Source: Mesostigma viride
Taxonomy: Eukaryota > Streptophyta > Mesostigmatophyceae > Mesostigmatales > Mesostigmataceae
Length of the DNA: 64,000 nt
Assembly: GCA_009746045.1 (NCBI GenBank)
Contig: RPFO01001237.1
Coordinates: 1 to 64,000, forward strand
Direction of reading: 5' to 3'
The notes under the pieces were generated by a model. That model was not told the origin of the DNA and searched no databases. It saw nothing but the letters and a program-made list of their open reading frames with translations. This document shows positions 37,796 through 47,749 of this stretch, piece after piece (position 1 is the stretch's first letter; each line of letters starts with the position of its first letter). A program made the translations under genes and the position numbers.

Positions 37796-38269
37796 ATGAG
37801 GTGCAAGTCCACGACCGTATCGGGTTCGAGGTGCCGCAACGAGGGCGCGCACGGAGGGGCGCACTGCGCGGCCCACAGGCGCAAGAGGGGCGCGGGGGGG
37901 AAGGCCCGCAGGCCCGCCAGGCGCACGCACGCGGCCAGGGCGTACATGTGGACCAGCGACGACATGAAGATCGACCAGCCGCCCACTGCGTTTTCGATGG
38001 ACTGGTTCACTAACTGGTTGCCTCGGAGAAACCAAGCCTATGCACCTAACCCGGGATTGTCTGATGATTACAAAAATGAGACAAATGCACAGAAAGTTAT
38101 CTATGACGATTTGGCCAATAAAGCGAGAACCCATTTCGAAAACGGCACCAAAACCCGGACAGAACTCGGCGCGGTCGATACGTTGTTAGGTCAGGCAAGG
38201 ACTGCGTTGGAAGCTGGGCGCCCTTGGACTGCCGGGGGCATATTAAGACGCGCCGCGGGTATGTTATAA
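37796..38269 (+). CDS. Cys/His-cluster protein, copy 5 (tandem pair)
   Basis: Intact 157-aa frame, 50 bp downstream of copy 4. The first 70 residues nearly repeat copy 4 (MRCKSTTVSGSRCRNEGAHG, CAAH, RTHAARAYMWTSDDMKIDQP). The tail differs (NETNAQKVIYDDLANKARTH, GQARTALEAGRPWTAGGILR). The CGATCATGAGGTGCAAGTCC block around both starts is identical. It is a recent duplication in which the tail was replaced or has diverged quickly. Confidence 0.65.
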   Translation: MRCKSTTVSGSRCRNEGAHGGAHCAAHRRKRGAGGKARRPARRTHAARAYMWTSDDMKIDQPPTAFSMDWFTNWLPRRNQAYAPNPGLSDDYKNETNAQKVIYDDLANKARTHFENGTKTRTELGAVDTLLGQARTALEAGRPWTAGGILRRAAGML

Positions 38270-38318
38270 TCCGCGCGCCTGTCCGTGGGGTAAAAACGCG
38301 AATGAAGAGGGTCAGACG

Positions 38319-38684
38319 ATGTACGTGCGGCGTGCGTGCGAGCGGGCGGGCGTGAGGGGCCGGAGGGAGGCGGCGAGGCTGATGGACCTGTACATGGTGC
38401 GCACGTGCGCGTGGGCGGGCGACATGGTGCTGGTGATATCGCGCGTGGCCTACATGGAGGACGAGGACCTGCTGGCCGAGATACTCGAGCGCTACAACGG
38501 GCGCGGGGGCTACCTGAACGCCGTCGACGAGATCGTCGCGAACGGTCCGCGCGAGCGGCCCGCGCGCCCCTCCCTGCCCCCGCCCCCCGCTCCTACTCCC
38601 ACCCCCTCCCTACTCACGCTGTGTTATCGCGCGCTGTCCACCGCGGACATGGCGAGTGCGAGACAAATGCTGACATTTCCTTAA
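38319..38684 (+). CDS. 121-aa unknown protein
   Basis: ATG 38319 starts MYVRRACERAGVRGRREAAR. The body MVLVISRVAYMEDEDLLAEI LERYN looks like an amphipathic helical domain, followed by a Pro-rich stretch (LPPPPAPTPTPS). No family recognised. The frame is intact and codon use is viral-like. Confidence 0.4.
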   Translation: MYVRRACERAGVRGRREAARLMDLYMVRTCAWAGDMVLVISRVAYMEDEDLLAEILERYNGRGGYLNAVDEIVANGPRERPARPSLPPPPAPTPTPSLLTLCYRALSTADMASARQMLTFP

Positions 38685-38733
38685 AAAATAGAGATGGTCC
38701 ATCGATATATATACACAAATAAAGGAAAACCGA

Positions 38734-39163
38734 TCACTCCACCGGCCCTTCCACGAAATGGGGGATCAGGTCCGTGAATACCAAGTACGTTCGCGTGCTC
38801 AAGAGAGGGTGACCGGCATCATCTTCATCACAAAACAACAGACTGTCCAGGGCGCACGAGAAGGCCCTCGCGTACTCCTCCTTCTGCCGCAGGAACGGCA
38901 CCGCCCGCAGCACCTCGTAGGCCCGCTCGCCGAGGTCCCCGGTCTCGCGGTACAGCTCCAGGGCCTGGGCGAGCACCAGGTGCAGGCGGTCGCCGCGGTC
39001 CACCGGGAGGGAGCGCCCCTCGCGCGTCTTCCTCTTCTTCGAGCCCCCATTCGAGCCCCCCGGGCCGGGCGACGCCAGATCCACCTCCGCCATCCGGTTG
39101 GTGATGTCCCCGAACGGCTCGCGCCGGGCCGGGGGCTTGGGCGGGGGGTTCACCTCCACCTTG
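38734..39163 (-). pseudogene. 3' half of a viral gene split by the TA transposon
   Basis: Reading minus strand, the half starts KVEVNPPPKPPARREPFGDI and continues KKRKTREGRSLPVDRGDRLH, LVLAQALELYRETGDLGERA and YARAFSCALDSLLFCDEDDA to the stop at 38734. It has no own start; in-frame codons upstream come from the transposon end. It joins exactly, in frame across one TA, to the 5' half at 44533-44787 (…LDLVRKSEY). The undisturbed gene would encode 228 aa. Family unknown; a nuclear-localisation-like KKRK is present. Confidence 0.8.
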
Positions 39164-39837
39164 TACAGGGGCAGCTCACGTAGGTGGGACGCGAGTGGAA
39201 CACTTTTCACCTAGGAGAGACACCAGGTTCAGGTACGTGGAACAGCCATGTTTCAGGTATTCATGTAAGTGGGACAGGGTAGCTTTCAAAATTCAGTGTG
39301 GTGGGACAGTTACATGTTCAAAATTCAGGTCGGTGGGACAGGCAAATTTTCAATTACATGTAGGTGGGACACATGTTCATACACATACAAAACACAGGTT
39401 GGTGGGACATGTCCCACCGAGTTGTGTGGCATGGATGTGTAACACCTATAATGCGCTAGTTTCAGCTATACTGTCTGCACTCGTTTCAGTGCTATATAAA
39501 CTGTGTCGGAAAGGTCATGGCAAGCCCTACCTAGCCTATTCAAGGTGTGCCAGAAATACGGCAGGCGGGTGCGATTATTAATGACGCAACCGGCAACCCT
39601 AATACCTCCGTTTACAACATGATGGCCAGATATTAAAAACATGAAGGGCAGTTGGGCCCACAGGGAAAAGTCTACATCGCAACAAGGCACCATGCGACTC
39701 CGTAGTCAGCGATCACAAACGTTTGCTTCACCCTTTCCGTGCGCTTCTGCTCATGCTGTTTAGGGTACCTGCACATAAGAAACGTGCCAAGACACACAAC
39801 CACACACCATAATAATGCATTACAAATGCGAAGTACA

Positions 39838-40110
39838 ATGTTGTTGTTGTTGTTGGTGGTTGTTGTTGTTGTGGTGGTGGTGGCGGCGGCGGCGGCGGTA
39901 CATGGTGGTGGTGGGGGTGGGGGTTGGGGTGGGGGTGGGGGTGTGGGGGTGTGGGGGGGTGGGGGGTGCGTCCCTGTGTTGTGGTGCGTGTGCGTGTGAC
40001 AGTGCATATGTACGCGTGATGTGTGATGGGTGATGTGTGATGTGCGATGTGTGATGGGTGATGTGTGATCGATGTGTGATGTGTGATGTGTGTGTGCTCA
40101 TACGCCTACT
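39838..40110. repeat. TTG/GGT microsatellite and GATGTGTG repeats
   Basis: A run of TTGTTG, GGTGGT, GGCGGC and GGGGGT units is followed by GATGTGTGATGGGTGATGTG-type degenerate repeats to about 40105. It lies inside the TA transposon. Open frames across it are artefacts of the repeat. Confidence 0.8.
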
Positions 40111-40288
40111 AATATGTTGGCCCATTTGATCATGCCGACGTGACCTGTCGCATGTGTGCGGTAGACATATGTACTGCATGCTACCTAGTCACACATGGCA
40201 TGGGTTTGCAGAGTTACATACAGAGTGTACATTCTTGTCACATAAATGGTCCAGTATATCTTGGAGCCAAATGCATGCAACCCATGCA

Positions 40289-41412
40289 ACGATACTTACT
40301 TGACCACCATGCGCCAGTGGTTGTCATACTTCTTTGCATACGGGTCCTGTGGGTCAGGGTTTCCGTAGTACGTCAGGCCGTCACCATACAAGGTGAAAAC
40401 CTGGTATTTGGCCCAGTCCGCCGTTGTCAGCACCTCGGCATGCTTTGCCACAGTGCGCTGTGGCGGAAGCTCGAGAGGAGGGAGAGAAGGCTTGGACTTT
40501 TTCTTGGCTGGGCGGGTGGCCTGATCCGTTGGTGGTGGTGCTCCCGCGGCTGGGTTGCCGACCCCTGCTGCCCCCACCTGGTCGGCTGCCCCCCCCTTCC
40601 CACCACGTCAGCTGCCTCACATCCGGCCTTGTCCCAGGTTGCCTTCACTGCTCCAGCCTTCTTGCATCATGAGCAATATCTTTCAAATAAAGGGGGGGCA
40701 GCTGGGATATCGCCAAGAAATGAGCAAGACTGCTAGTTTCCAACCCTTACATAATTCATGATCACCCGTTGCTGGGTGGTTACGCTGCATCATTTGGCTG
40801 CATGCAACGAAGAAGACCATTACATACTTTCGGCTCTTCCACGTCAAATTCTCACGGGGCCGGGCTGCATGCATACTCATGAAACAATCGAAACTCAGCA
40901 AACTAGTGCGACATGTACAAAATGCAGCAGGAAAAATACCGACAATTATGATGGAAATAAACTTACGCGCACAAGCGCGCGGTTGACCATGTACCCCTTG
41001 CTCCGATACTCGCGAATCTCAGTGGCCACCTCTTTCTCCACCAAGGGAAACTTGGCCGTAGTCGGGTTTCTGACACGACTTGGGCACTTCTTCCCCGCTA
41101 GCTTGGGGTTGTCTGCTGCAGCCTTGATGGCCGCCTCCTCTGTGAGCATGCGGTTGAAGGTTGAAATCGGGATGGGGGGGTCGCTAGTTTTGCAGAATTG
41201 GCGCTGCGACAATCCGCTCTCGTGAAAGGCGTCCAGAATCTTCCGCTTGGTGCGCATATCCCTGAACATGTAATTTCATCTCGCGGCGCACGGCTTACTT
41301 TTTCGCCCTTGTCAGCTGGTTTGTCGGAGTTAACCAGCCCCGCTTCTGATGCCGTGGTTAGCCCTGCCTGTCGTAGTTGCTTTTCCCTCGTCCTCGGTGA
41401 CATGCGGCACAA
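40289..41412 (-). CDS. Transposon exons with HTH DNA-binding domain (probable transposase N-terminus)
   Basis: The exon at about 40965-41265 encodes RTKRKILDAFHESGLSQRQF, then IPISTFNRMLTEEAAIKAAA and EVATEIREYRSKGYMVNRAL. It ends at CGC|GTAAGT, a good splice donor. This resembles the CENP-B/pogo-type HTH of TIR transposases. A second block (40296-40640) reads PAKKKSKPSLPPLELPPQRT, HAEVLTTADWAKYQVFTLYG and DPYAKKYDNHWRMVV, ending AA|GTAAGT. A G8 run breaks its frame. The DDE domain was not found, and exon limits are estimates. Confidence 0.5.
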
Positions 41413-41816
41413 GAAAGCTTGCAGGTCCAGACCTGCGGGGGCCGGGCATCACGCGAGCCGCCGACAGCTGGCCCTGCGGATGATGGACTGCACTCCGGCT
41501 CGCCTGACCCGCTCGCCATAGCGGCTCACCGTATATAGTTAGAGACCTCAGACCACGGATGCAGTCACGTGTTCAATAATTAGTTAATTGATCATTAACT
41601 GATGCAGCTGACTAGCACTCTCTAACAAAAGTCACGTGCCAACGTACTGTACGTAGCCAGCGTGTGCCTCTCTCACCTCCTTACAGTATACCATGTTAAT
41701 TACGCCGGCAGAAGGGGAATTCATAAGGTGGGGCGCCTACAGTGCCACGTGTACTGATGTACGGTTATTGTGGATGCGACAGCCCACCGACCAACACAGC
41801 AAGGTGGGCCACCTGT

Positions 41817-42160
41817 TCCACGTACTCAGATTTTGGAAGAGCCAGTCCCACCAACGCAGCAACTCAACGCAGCAAGGTGGGGCACCTGTTCCACGTACTC
41901 AGATTTTGGATGGGACTGTTCCACCTACGCAGCAAGGTGGGCCACATGTTCCACGTACTCGGATTTTGGATGGGACTGTTCCACCTACGCAGCAAGGTGG
42001 GGCACCTGTTCCTCGTACTCAGATTTTGGATGGGACTGTTCCACATACGCAGCAAGGTGGGCCACATGTTCCACGTACTCGGATTTTGGATGGGACTGTC
42101 CCACCTACGCGGCAAGGTGGGGCACCTGTTCCACGTACTCAGATTGTGGTTGAGACCGTC
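41817..42160 (+). repeat. 60-bp minisatellite, about five units
   Basis: Units of 60 bp containing CAGCAAGGTGGGCCACATGT or CAGCAAGGTGGGGCACCTGT and ATTTTGGATGGGACTGTTCC repeat from about 41817 to 42150. Units alternate between two variants (CCACATG and GGCACCTG). The AAGGTGGG core is shared with the subterminal motifs of the transposon. Long open frames here are repeat artefacts. Confidence 0.8.
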
Positions 42161-43875
42161 CCACAGGCGCATACAGCCCACTTCCACGGCTACGTGGTAC
42201 GCGAACCGTCCCACTTTCACGGCTAAGTGGTACGCGAACCGTCCCACTTTCACGGCTACGTAGTACGCAAACGTCCCACTTCCACGTGGTGTGGGAACAG
42301 CCCAAGTACCCGTGAGGCGGTGTACTGTACTGTGTACATATACACACAAGTGGTCACATATCACTACCAAGACCTATATTTCACTACACCGCACATACGT
42401 ATTGTATATAATTCGACGTGGCTTTATTATCAGGTATCGTTAACTGCATAAATACTTGCACTACGTGAGCAGCTAGCGGTACAATATAGCTTGTTTTTCT
42501 TCTTGAAACAATGGATTAAAGCGCTTCATCATGGTTCAGAGGCAGATTCGGAGGCTGCTTATGAGGCAGCTTCCGGGGCCTCTACACCGGTGAAGGTCCA
42601 GCCCAGCGTTGATGTTGATGATGAGTTGAACTCCACCCCAGACCTAGCGTCCTCTACAAATGATGAGGACATAAGTACCAAGGCATCGCCTTCAGGTCTT
42701 ACAGTGATCCAGGAAGAACAACCAGCTTCTGCATCCTTGGCTTCTGAGACTCACAACCGGCAAGGGAATGAAGCGGAGGCCGTTTTGGCAAGAACAGATT
42801 CCGGGGGGTCTTCAGATTCCGGGGATTCGGAGAAGTTTTGGTAGCTGGTGCGCACCCAGAAAGGCATTCTCTTACCGACCAAGAAGCCGGGGCAGTTTCT
42901 ACACGTCGCAGCTGGTTCAAGCTCTGAGCCCAGCGATTCAAGTTCTGAGGATAATGAAGGGAATTCCAGTGACGAAGAGTGGTCCGTGGACGTCAGCTCT
43001 GGTCAACCCGATGTCGGTTCTTTGCAAATATGACTGAACACAGGTGCGTGATTCAGAATCCTTCCAATCACGAATCCCGTTGCTGGGTTCCCCATGATGG
43101 CCATTGTGCTGATGCTTAAAGGGTTTTCGCATGAGTAAATGTGAGGCCATGTGCATTATAACCGCGTTGTTCAGTTTGGGGTAATTCCAAGTGTGGGCAC
43201 AAAGTTTGCGCATTCATTCATTGTGTTCATGTAGTTCTGTTTTGTGCAACCATGCACTACATGCAGGCTGCAGGCTAGGCGTATTGTGTTGATGGACAGT
43301 TTTTTGCAAGCACGATCGAATGCGAGGCCTTGTGAATTTTAATACCTGCGTGGACGTCATAGGCAATCATGCATACATGGGCGTGTGCATAATAAAAATG
43401 CTGTCAATTTTCACAACCATACACGTGCAGGCACACACATGGCCGTGTGGATGATGTGAAATTTTTTGCCACCATGTATATGCATGGCCATGAGGTGCGG
43501 CATGGTTATTCATGATTCCTTACTTGAAAATCTGGCACCCTTTTTACACCATTACAACAACCATGGATGCATTCTCTTGCCCACATCTTGCTAGCACGGT
43601 AATTGTTTGAGTCAATCTTTTATGATCCTAATCCAAAGCTTCCGAGTTATGACGTGGTTGTACATGTGCATCACTTGGATTATGGCGATTGCAGACCCAG
43701 TCATCAAGTTTCGCACGTACGAGCGCTTGGCTGACCTGGAGCCTGTTGTCTTGTACATGATTGCCCGAATTCTCCCGATTTCTGGCCTGCGCAGGTTGTC
43801 TCCTTGATGATGGCGGTGGCGACTGCACCACGATGTCATTTCTTATCGTGGTGTTGTTATGTTGTTGTTATATGG

Positions 43876-44055
43876 TGGGGGTGGGGGTGGGGTGGGGGTG
43901 GGGGTGGGGGTGGGGGTGGGGGTGGGGGTGGTGGGGGTGGGGGTGGGAAGTGGGGTGAAGTGGGGTGAAGTGGGGTGAAGTGGGGTGAAGTGGGGTGAAG
44001 TGGGGTGAAGTGGGGTGAAGTGGGGTGAAGTGGGGTGGGGGTGGGGGGTTCTAAC
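43876..44055 (+). repeat. GGGGGT microsatellite and GAAGTGGGGT decamer array
   Basis: About 70 bp of (GGGGGT)n is followed by about eight copies of the 10-mer GAAGTGGGGT. It is within the transposon near its right end. No coding function. Confidence 0.8.
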
Positions 44056-44532
44056 CCCACCCCCATGCATCATATAACAATAACAATGTTGTCATACAAA
44101 TCTGCAAGAACTACCATATTTGCACTTGATTGATTTAATTTCCAGCGTATTATCGGTTGCACACAGATCAAGTGTCCCTACGCCATGAGCAAACGTGCAG
44201 AATAGGTAGCATGCCCCATAGGAGTAATAGGGACATGTATGTATAACATATGTAGGAGTATGACACATAGAGCCCATATGTGCGTAGCCACTACATTCAG
44301 GAAGGTGGGACACATAGAAACATACAGTTAGGTGGGACACAGCTTCAAGTTCGGGTAGGTGAGACAGACCTGTATCACAAATGCCGGTAGGTGGGACACC
44401 ATGTTTTTCCAAATTCAACAAGGTGGGACATAATTTCAGTTAGGTGGGACACCTGAACATGTCCCGCTTTGCTGAATTTGTCCCACCTACCGGAGTTGGA
44501 ACACTGTCCCACCTACGTGAGCTGCCCCTGTA

Positions 44533-44787
44533 CTCGCTCTTGCGGACGAGGTCCAGGGGCAGCATGGCCCCACCCCCCGCGAGGGGCGCACTTCGCGTGG
44601 GTGCGCGCGTGTAGTAGCGCACCTCTCTGTCCTCCGGGATGGCATCCACGCCCATGGTGGTGGAGCGGTACCGTTGCCGTTGCGGCATTCGGGGTGGTGC
44701 GGGAAAGCATTTGATAATTTTGTTGTCGGCTGTCACGATGCACGTTTTTGCGCCCTCGTGTCCGCCCCTGCGTTGTCTGGTACTCAT
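44533..44787 (-). pseudogene. 5' half of the transposon-split viral gene
   Basis: ATG 44787 starts MSTRQRRGGHEGAKTCIVTA, then DNKIIKCFPAPPRMPQRQRY and RSTTMGVDAIPEDREVRYYT, ending LPLDLVRKSE at the TA insertion point. It has exactly 85 codons before the TA; the other half (38734-39163) continues in the same frame. A second ATG at 44811 lies just upstream. The gene is divergent in phase but not in direction from the SNase gene, which ends at 44841. Confidence 0.75.
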
Positions 44788-44840
44788 GGACGGTACTGGT
44801 ACTACCAACATCAGATACTTTTACCGCGCTGTTGGTATAG

Positions 44841-45381
44841 CTAGAGGGCCTTGCAGTGTCCCTCGGCTCGCATGACCTCGTTGATGCACAGGTTGGTGTC
44901 CTTGTCCACCAACCAGCCCAGCACGCGACCGAACGCGTCGTTGAAGTGACAGCGCAGCTCCAGGATCTTGGTGTTTTTGTCCACTCTCTCCTGTATGTTC
45001 GCCTGGCTCATCCCCTCGTCGTGGTCGTCCCACGAGACGTTGGTGGTCAGCTGGAGCAGTCTCTTTCTGGCCAGTCTCGCGCGTTGTATGATAGCGTCCC
45101 TCTGCGGGACGTAGCGGAACGGCAGCCTTCAGCTCTTCCGTGTCGATACCCAGCAGCCGGACGGTCACCTTCATGGGCTGGCGTGTCCAGGGGTTCAGCG
45201 CAATTATTTTAACCGTGTCCCCGTCGCACACCTGGCACACCTTGCACTCTTTGAACACCAGCCCGTAAAAGGAGAAGGGCTTCACCTCGCTGTTCTTCAA
45301 CGTAGCCAGGTCGGGCGCGGTCTCGCGGTCCCGCGGCATCAGTCCGGAGCTAACGGTCTTTAGCAATCCCGCGAACGACAT
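44841..45381 (-). pseudogene. Staphylococcal-nuclease-like (SNase) protein, one frameshift
   Basis: ATG 45381 starts MSFAGLLKTVSSGLMPRDRE. The SNase barrel is visible: CKVCQVCDGDTVKIIAL (catalytic Asp region) and KVTVRLLGIDTEELK (catalytic Arg). A frame change near 45120 leads to FRYVPQRDAIIQRARLARKR, FNDAFGRVLGWLVDKDTNLC and INEVMRAEGHCKAL, ending at 44841. The usual second Arg/Glu region is replaced by LELRCHFNDAFGR. SNase-like proteins cut DNA or RNA and are found in many giant viruses. TATACTAA lies about 6 bp upstream of the ATG. Confidence 0.75.
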
Positions 45382-45426
45382 CGTGTTATACTAAGCAAGC
45401 AAGATAATTGATTGGATGATACTAGA

Positions 45427-46110
45427 CTAGACGGGGCACCGGTTGGCCTCCATCAGGCGCGCGTACAGCCTCATGGTGTCCTCGAACCGCTTGGCGTTGT
45501 TGCAGCCGTGACAGAGCAGGCGCGTGTTGCCGCAGTACGCGCGGTCCAGCGGGTCGGCCTTGTCCAGGGACAGCTCGTCCTCCCCAGGCCCGAACCCCAT
45601 GGCGAAGGGCGTGCCGCACACCGCGCACTCCGGCGAGGCCACGAACCAGGCGTAGATCTGGGCAACCTCGTGAGAGTCGAAGCAGGGCCGCACGCCGTCC
45701 CGCTTCATGCGGGCGTTCGCGGACACGGCGCGGGACTTCACGTACTCCCACATGCGGCTGTTCACCCCGCGCGGCTTGGGGATGCGCACCGGTGCGCTCC
45801 CCTTCCCGACCCTCGGCTTGTCCGAGGGCGCGCGCGCCGCCCACAGACCGCACAGCTCGGCTCGCTCGCGAGTGCGGGACAGCAGGTCGCGAGCACCGTC
45901 CAGCGGGGTCACGGCGCACGAGGGGCACGACCACACGCCCGGGGTGCTGAACACGGCGCGGGACGTGGTCACCGCCTGACCGCAGCGGTGGCAGGCGCCC
46001 GTCCACCGCTCCTTGGCGACGGATGGGGGAACAGGGGGGTAGCGCTTGACCCCCGCCAGACCGGCCACGTATCTCATGTGCACGTTGTACTGCCGCACGC
46101 GGGCCTCCAT
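45427..46110 (-). CDS. HNH-type nuclease with two zinc knuckles
   Basis: Intact 227-aa frame from ATG 46110. N-terminal CHRCGQAV and CPSC form one zinc knuckle. The core nuclease block is ECAVCGTPFAMGFG, ELSLDKADPLDRAYCGNTRL and LCHGCNNAKRFEDT, the HNH signature with CxxC pairs before and after. It may act as a homing-like or recombination nuclease. It is followed, in the same direction, by the SNase gene about 45 bp downstream. Confidence 0.7.
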   Translation of the reverse strand: MEARVRQYNVHMRYVAGLAGVKRYPPVPPSVAKERWTGACHRCGQAVTTSRAVFSTPGVWSCPSCAVTPLDGARDLLSRTRERAELCGLWAARAPSDKPRVGKGSAPVRIPKPRGVNSRMWEYVKSRAVSANARMKRDGVRPCFDSHEVAQIYAWFVASPECAVCGTPFAMGFGPGEDELSLDKADPLDRAYCGNTRLLCHGCNNAKRFEDTMRLYARLMEANRCPV

Positions 46111-46157
46111 GCGATATGACTCTCCGTGAGATAACTACTAATCACGGTGGATGAGGT

Positions 46158-46685
46158 CTACCTGGGGGCGGGGAATCCTTCGCGGAGGAGCAACCGCTTG
46201 TGTTTATCGTTGTATTTCTTCCTGATCTCAAAATCGTTGTGCAAGAACCACGACTCGATCTGGTGCTCCAAGTCCGGCCGCTGTTGTAGCAGTCGGTCTC
46301 TGTTCGCCTGGTTCTGTCGTATTTCTTCGTCCGCCCTTTCTTCGTCGGCGGTGATGAGACGTTTCAGCTCTGGCGCTTGACGGGCAAGCTCGCGAGCGTC
46401 GTTGTCGTTCCATGCAGAGGTATCGGATCCGCTGTTGATCTGTTCCGTGACGCGTTCGGCCGCCATCATCTCTTCGTACCTGTCATCATCGTGCCATCGG
46501 GGGGGGAAATGGATGGGAGGATCTTCTTCTCGGATCGCGCGCATGGGGTGCCTCTTCGCATTTACCGCGCGGGCATGCACGCCACACAGAGAGCCGAACA
46601 AGGGCTTAAATCGGCACCGAGGGCCGCGTGTCGTCCTGGCCGTGCACCTGCCTGATTGTTTCTTCATAACGGGCACATATACCAT
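46158..46685 (-). CDS. Cys/His-cluster protein, copy 6
   Basis: Start at ATG 46685 or the internal ATG at 46667 (MKKQSGRCTARTTRGPRCRF … CGVH). The C-x8-C-x(n)-C-x2-H head matches the other family members. The tail is long, charged and helical (RYEEMMAAERVTEQINSGSD, DEERADEEIRQNQANRDRLL, HNDFEIRKKYNDKHKRLLLR). It shares no tail with the other copies. 46690-46950 upstream is AT-rich with no gene. Confidence 0.6.
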   Translation of the reverse strand: MVYVPVMKKQSGRCTARTTRGPRCRFKPLFGSLCGVHARAVNAKRHPMRAIREEDPPIHFPPRWHDDDRYEEMMAAERVTEQINSGSDTSAWNDNDARELARQAPELKRLITADEERADEEIRQNQANRDRLLQQRPDLEHQIESWFLHNDFEIRKKYNDKHKRLLLREGFPAPR

Positions 46686-46949
46686 TTTGCACGCATTTTT
46701 ATTGTAAGTGTGCTCCCTTTTGCTTTTTATTTGTAAGTGTTGGTAACTACCCTATTCGTAACTCTCTTACTCGCGACTATCTTCGGCCGTGCTGTCTTCT
46801 TCGCGCGCTTTGTGTGTTTTTCCATGATGTGCGAGGTAATAATGCGTTCTATAATAAAACACACATTTGACACGGAACAAAATACAAGCACTATCCCGTA
46901 CAATAAATGAAAGTCTGGCGTGACAGTGGTCACGGTCCGCTGAGAGCAT

Positions 46950-47367
46950 TTAATCGCTCTCTGACACCACCTCCCAACGGAGGACCGGGTTGTTCTTGTA
47001 GGGCTCGACCGGGTGCCCAGGGCCATAGGTGGCCACGAGCAGCTCCTCGCCCGCCGCGACCTGTCGAGTGGTGACGAGGCGCACTTCGCCCGCCCCCATC
47101 CAGGGCTCGCGGGTGAACTCGCAGTTCGCCGTCTGCTTGGTGTTACCCTCGGCGGTGTTGACGTAGTACGTCCAGTTGCGCACGACGGACGCGTCGATGT
47201 ACACCGCGTACGAAGGAGTCTCGTGAGAGAAGAAAAGGAAATCGCTGTCCTCGGGGAAGCCCACCAGCCGACCTTTGCCGTTCTTGGGGTAAAACGTGAT
47301 GACGCCAGCGAAGTACCCCAGCGTGACCCTGCACGCGAGGACGCGCGGTACGGACGGGATGGATCAT
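46950..47367 (-). pseudogene. SET-domain lysine methyltransferase-like protein, N-terminus broken
   Basis: A probable ATG at 47367 (MIHPVR) needs a one-base change near 47350 to join VLACRVTLGYFAGVITFYPK. The SET core then reads SYAVYIDASVVRNWTYYVNT, AEGNTKQTANCEF and VRLVTTRQVAAGEELLVATY GPGH, with the expected N…NC and GEEL..YG blocks. Total about 139 residues is close to the compact viral SET size of about 120 aa. Viral SET proteins methylate host histones to silence chromatin. The classical NH.C step is altered (NTAEGNTKQTANC), so activity is uncertain. Confidence 0.6.
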
Positions 47368-47447
47368 CAGCCCCGAGTCGCGTGCGGACACTATAATGAC
47401 AGGCGAATGACAGAGGACAGCACCTTGCAAAGGACAAAGACATCGAC

Positions 47448-47740
47448 CTACCCCTCCCCCTTGATGTCCTGCACAGTCCGCACCCCGAGTCCCGGACCCT
47501 TCTCGCCCACCACGAACGCGGGGTGGTCTTCTGGCAAATCGAACACTTCAAAATCCAGGAAAAGGTCGGGGTGGCGGGTCCAGATGAAGTCCAGGCCGAG
47601 GGGGGTGGTGAGGTCTGCCACCGCCTTGGTGGAGTAGAAAAACTGCTCCATGGGCGTCCTGAGTCGCCCCTCCACCTTCACGATTCTTTGAAACCACTCG
47701 TCTCGGGCCGCGTAGTGCGCGTAGGGCACTGTGGGTGACA
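47448..47740 (-). CDS. Partial unknown protein ahead of the SET gene
   Basis: The readable part is LSPTVPYAHYAARDEWFQRI, VKVEGRLRTPMEQFFYSTKA, LDFIWTRHPDLFLDFEVFDL and PAFVVGEKGPGLGVRTVQD, ending at 47448. No ATG lies in frame before the sequence turns into host-like DNA near 47750. The 5' end was probably lost or displaced by that insertion. No family recognised. Confidence 0.5.
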
Positions 47741-47749
47741 GGATGGAAC

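Larger units (their letters stand above)
39166..44530. mobile_element. 5.37-kb TIR DNA transposon with TA target duplication
   Basis: Perfect 25-bp TIRs: CAGGGGCAGCTCACGTAGGT (plus GGGAC) at 39166-39190 and its reverse complement at 44506-44530. Each is flanked by TA (39164-39165, 44531-44532). Subterminal arrays of AGGTGGGACA-type motifs lie inside both ends in opposite orientation, as expected for transposase-binding sites. Inside are probable spliced minus-strand exons with an HTH (40.3-41.4 kb), a 60-bp minisatellite, microsatellites and an acidic Ser-rich ORF (about 42.5-43.0 kb). The DDE catalytic domain was not recognised, so the copy may be non-autonomous. TA target use suggests a Tc1/mariner-pogo-like type. 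Confidence 0.85.

Noticed and set aside
41742-42263. Open frames of 127-177 aa in both directions
   Set aside because: Products of a 60-bp minisatellite whose length is a multiple of three.
39200-44500. CRISPR-like array in the repeated GTGGGAC region
   Set aside because: Spacing is irregular, repeats are short, and the motifs belong to transposon ends and a minisatellite.
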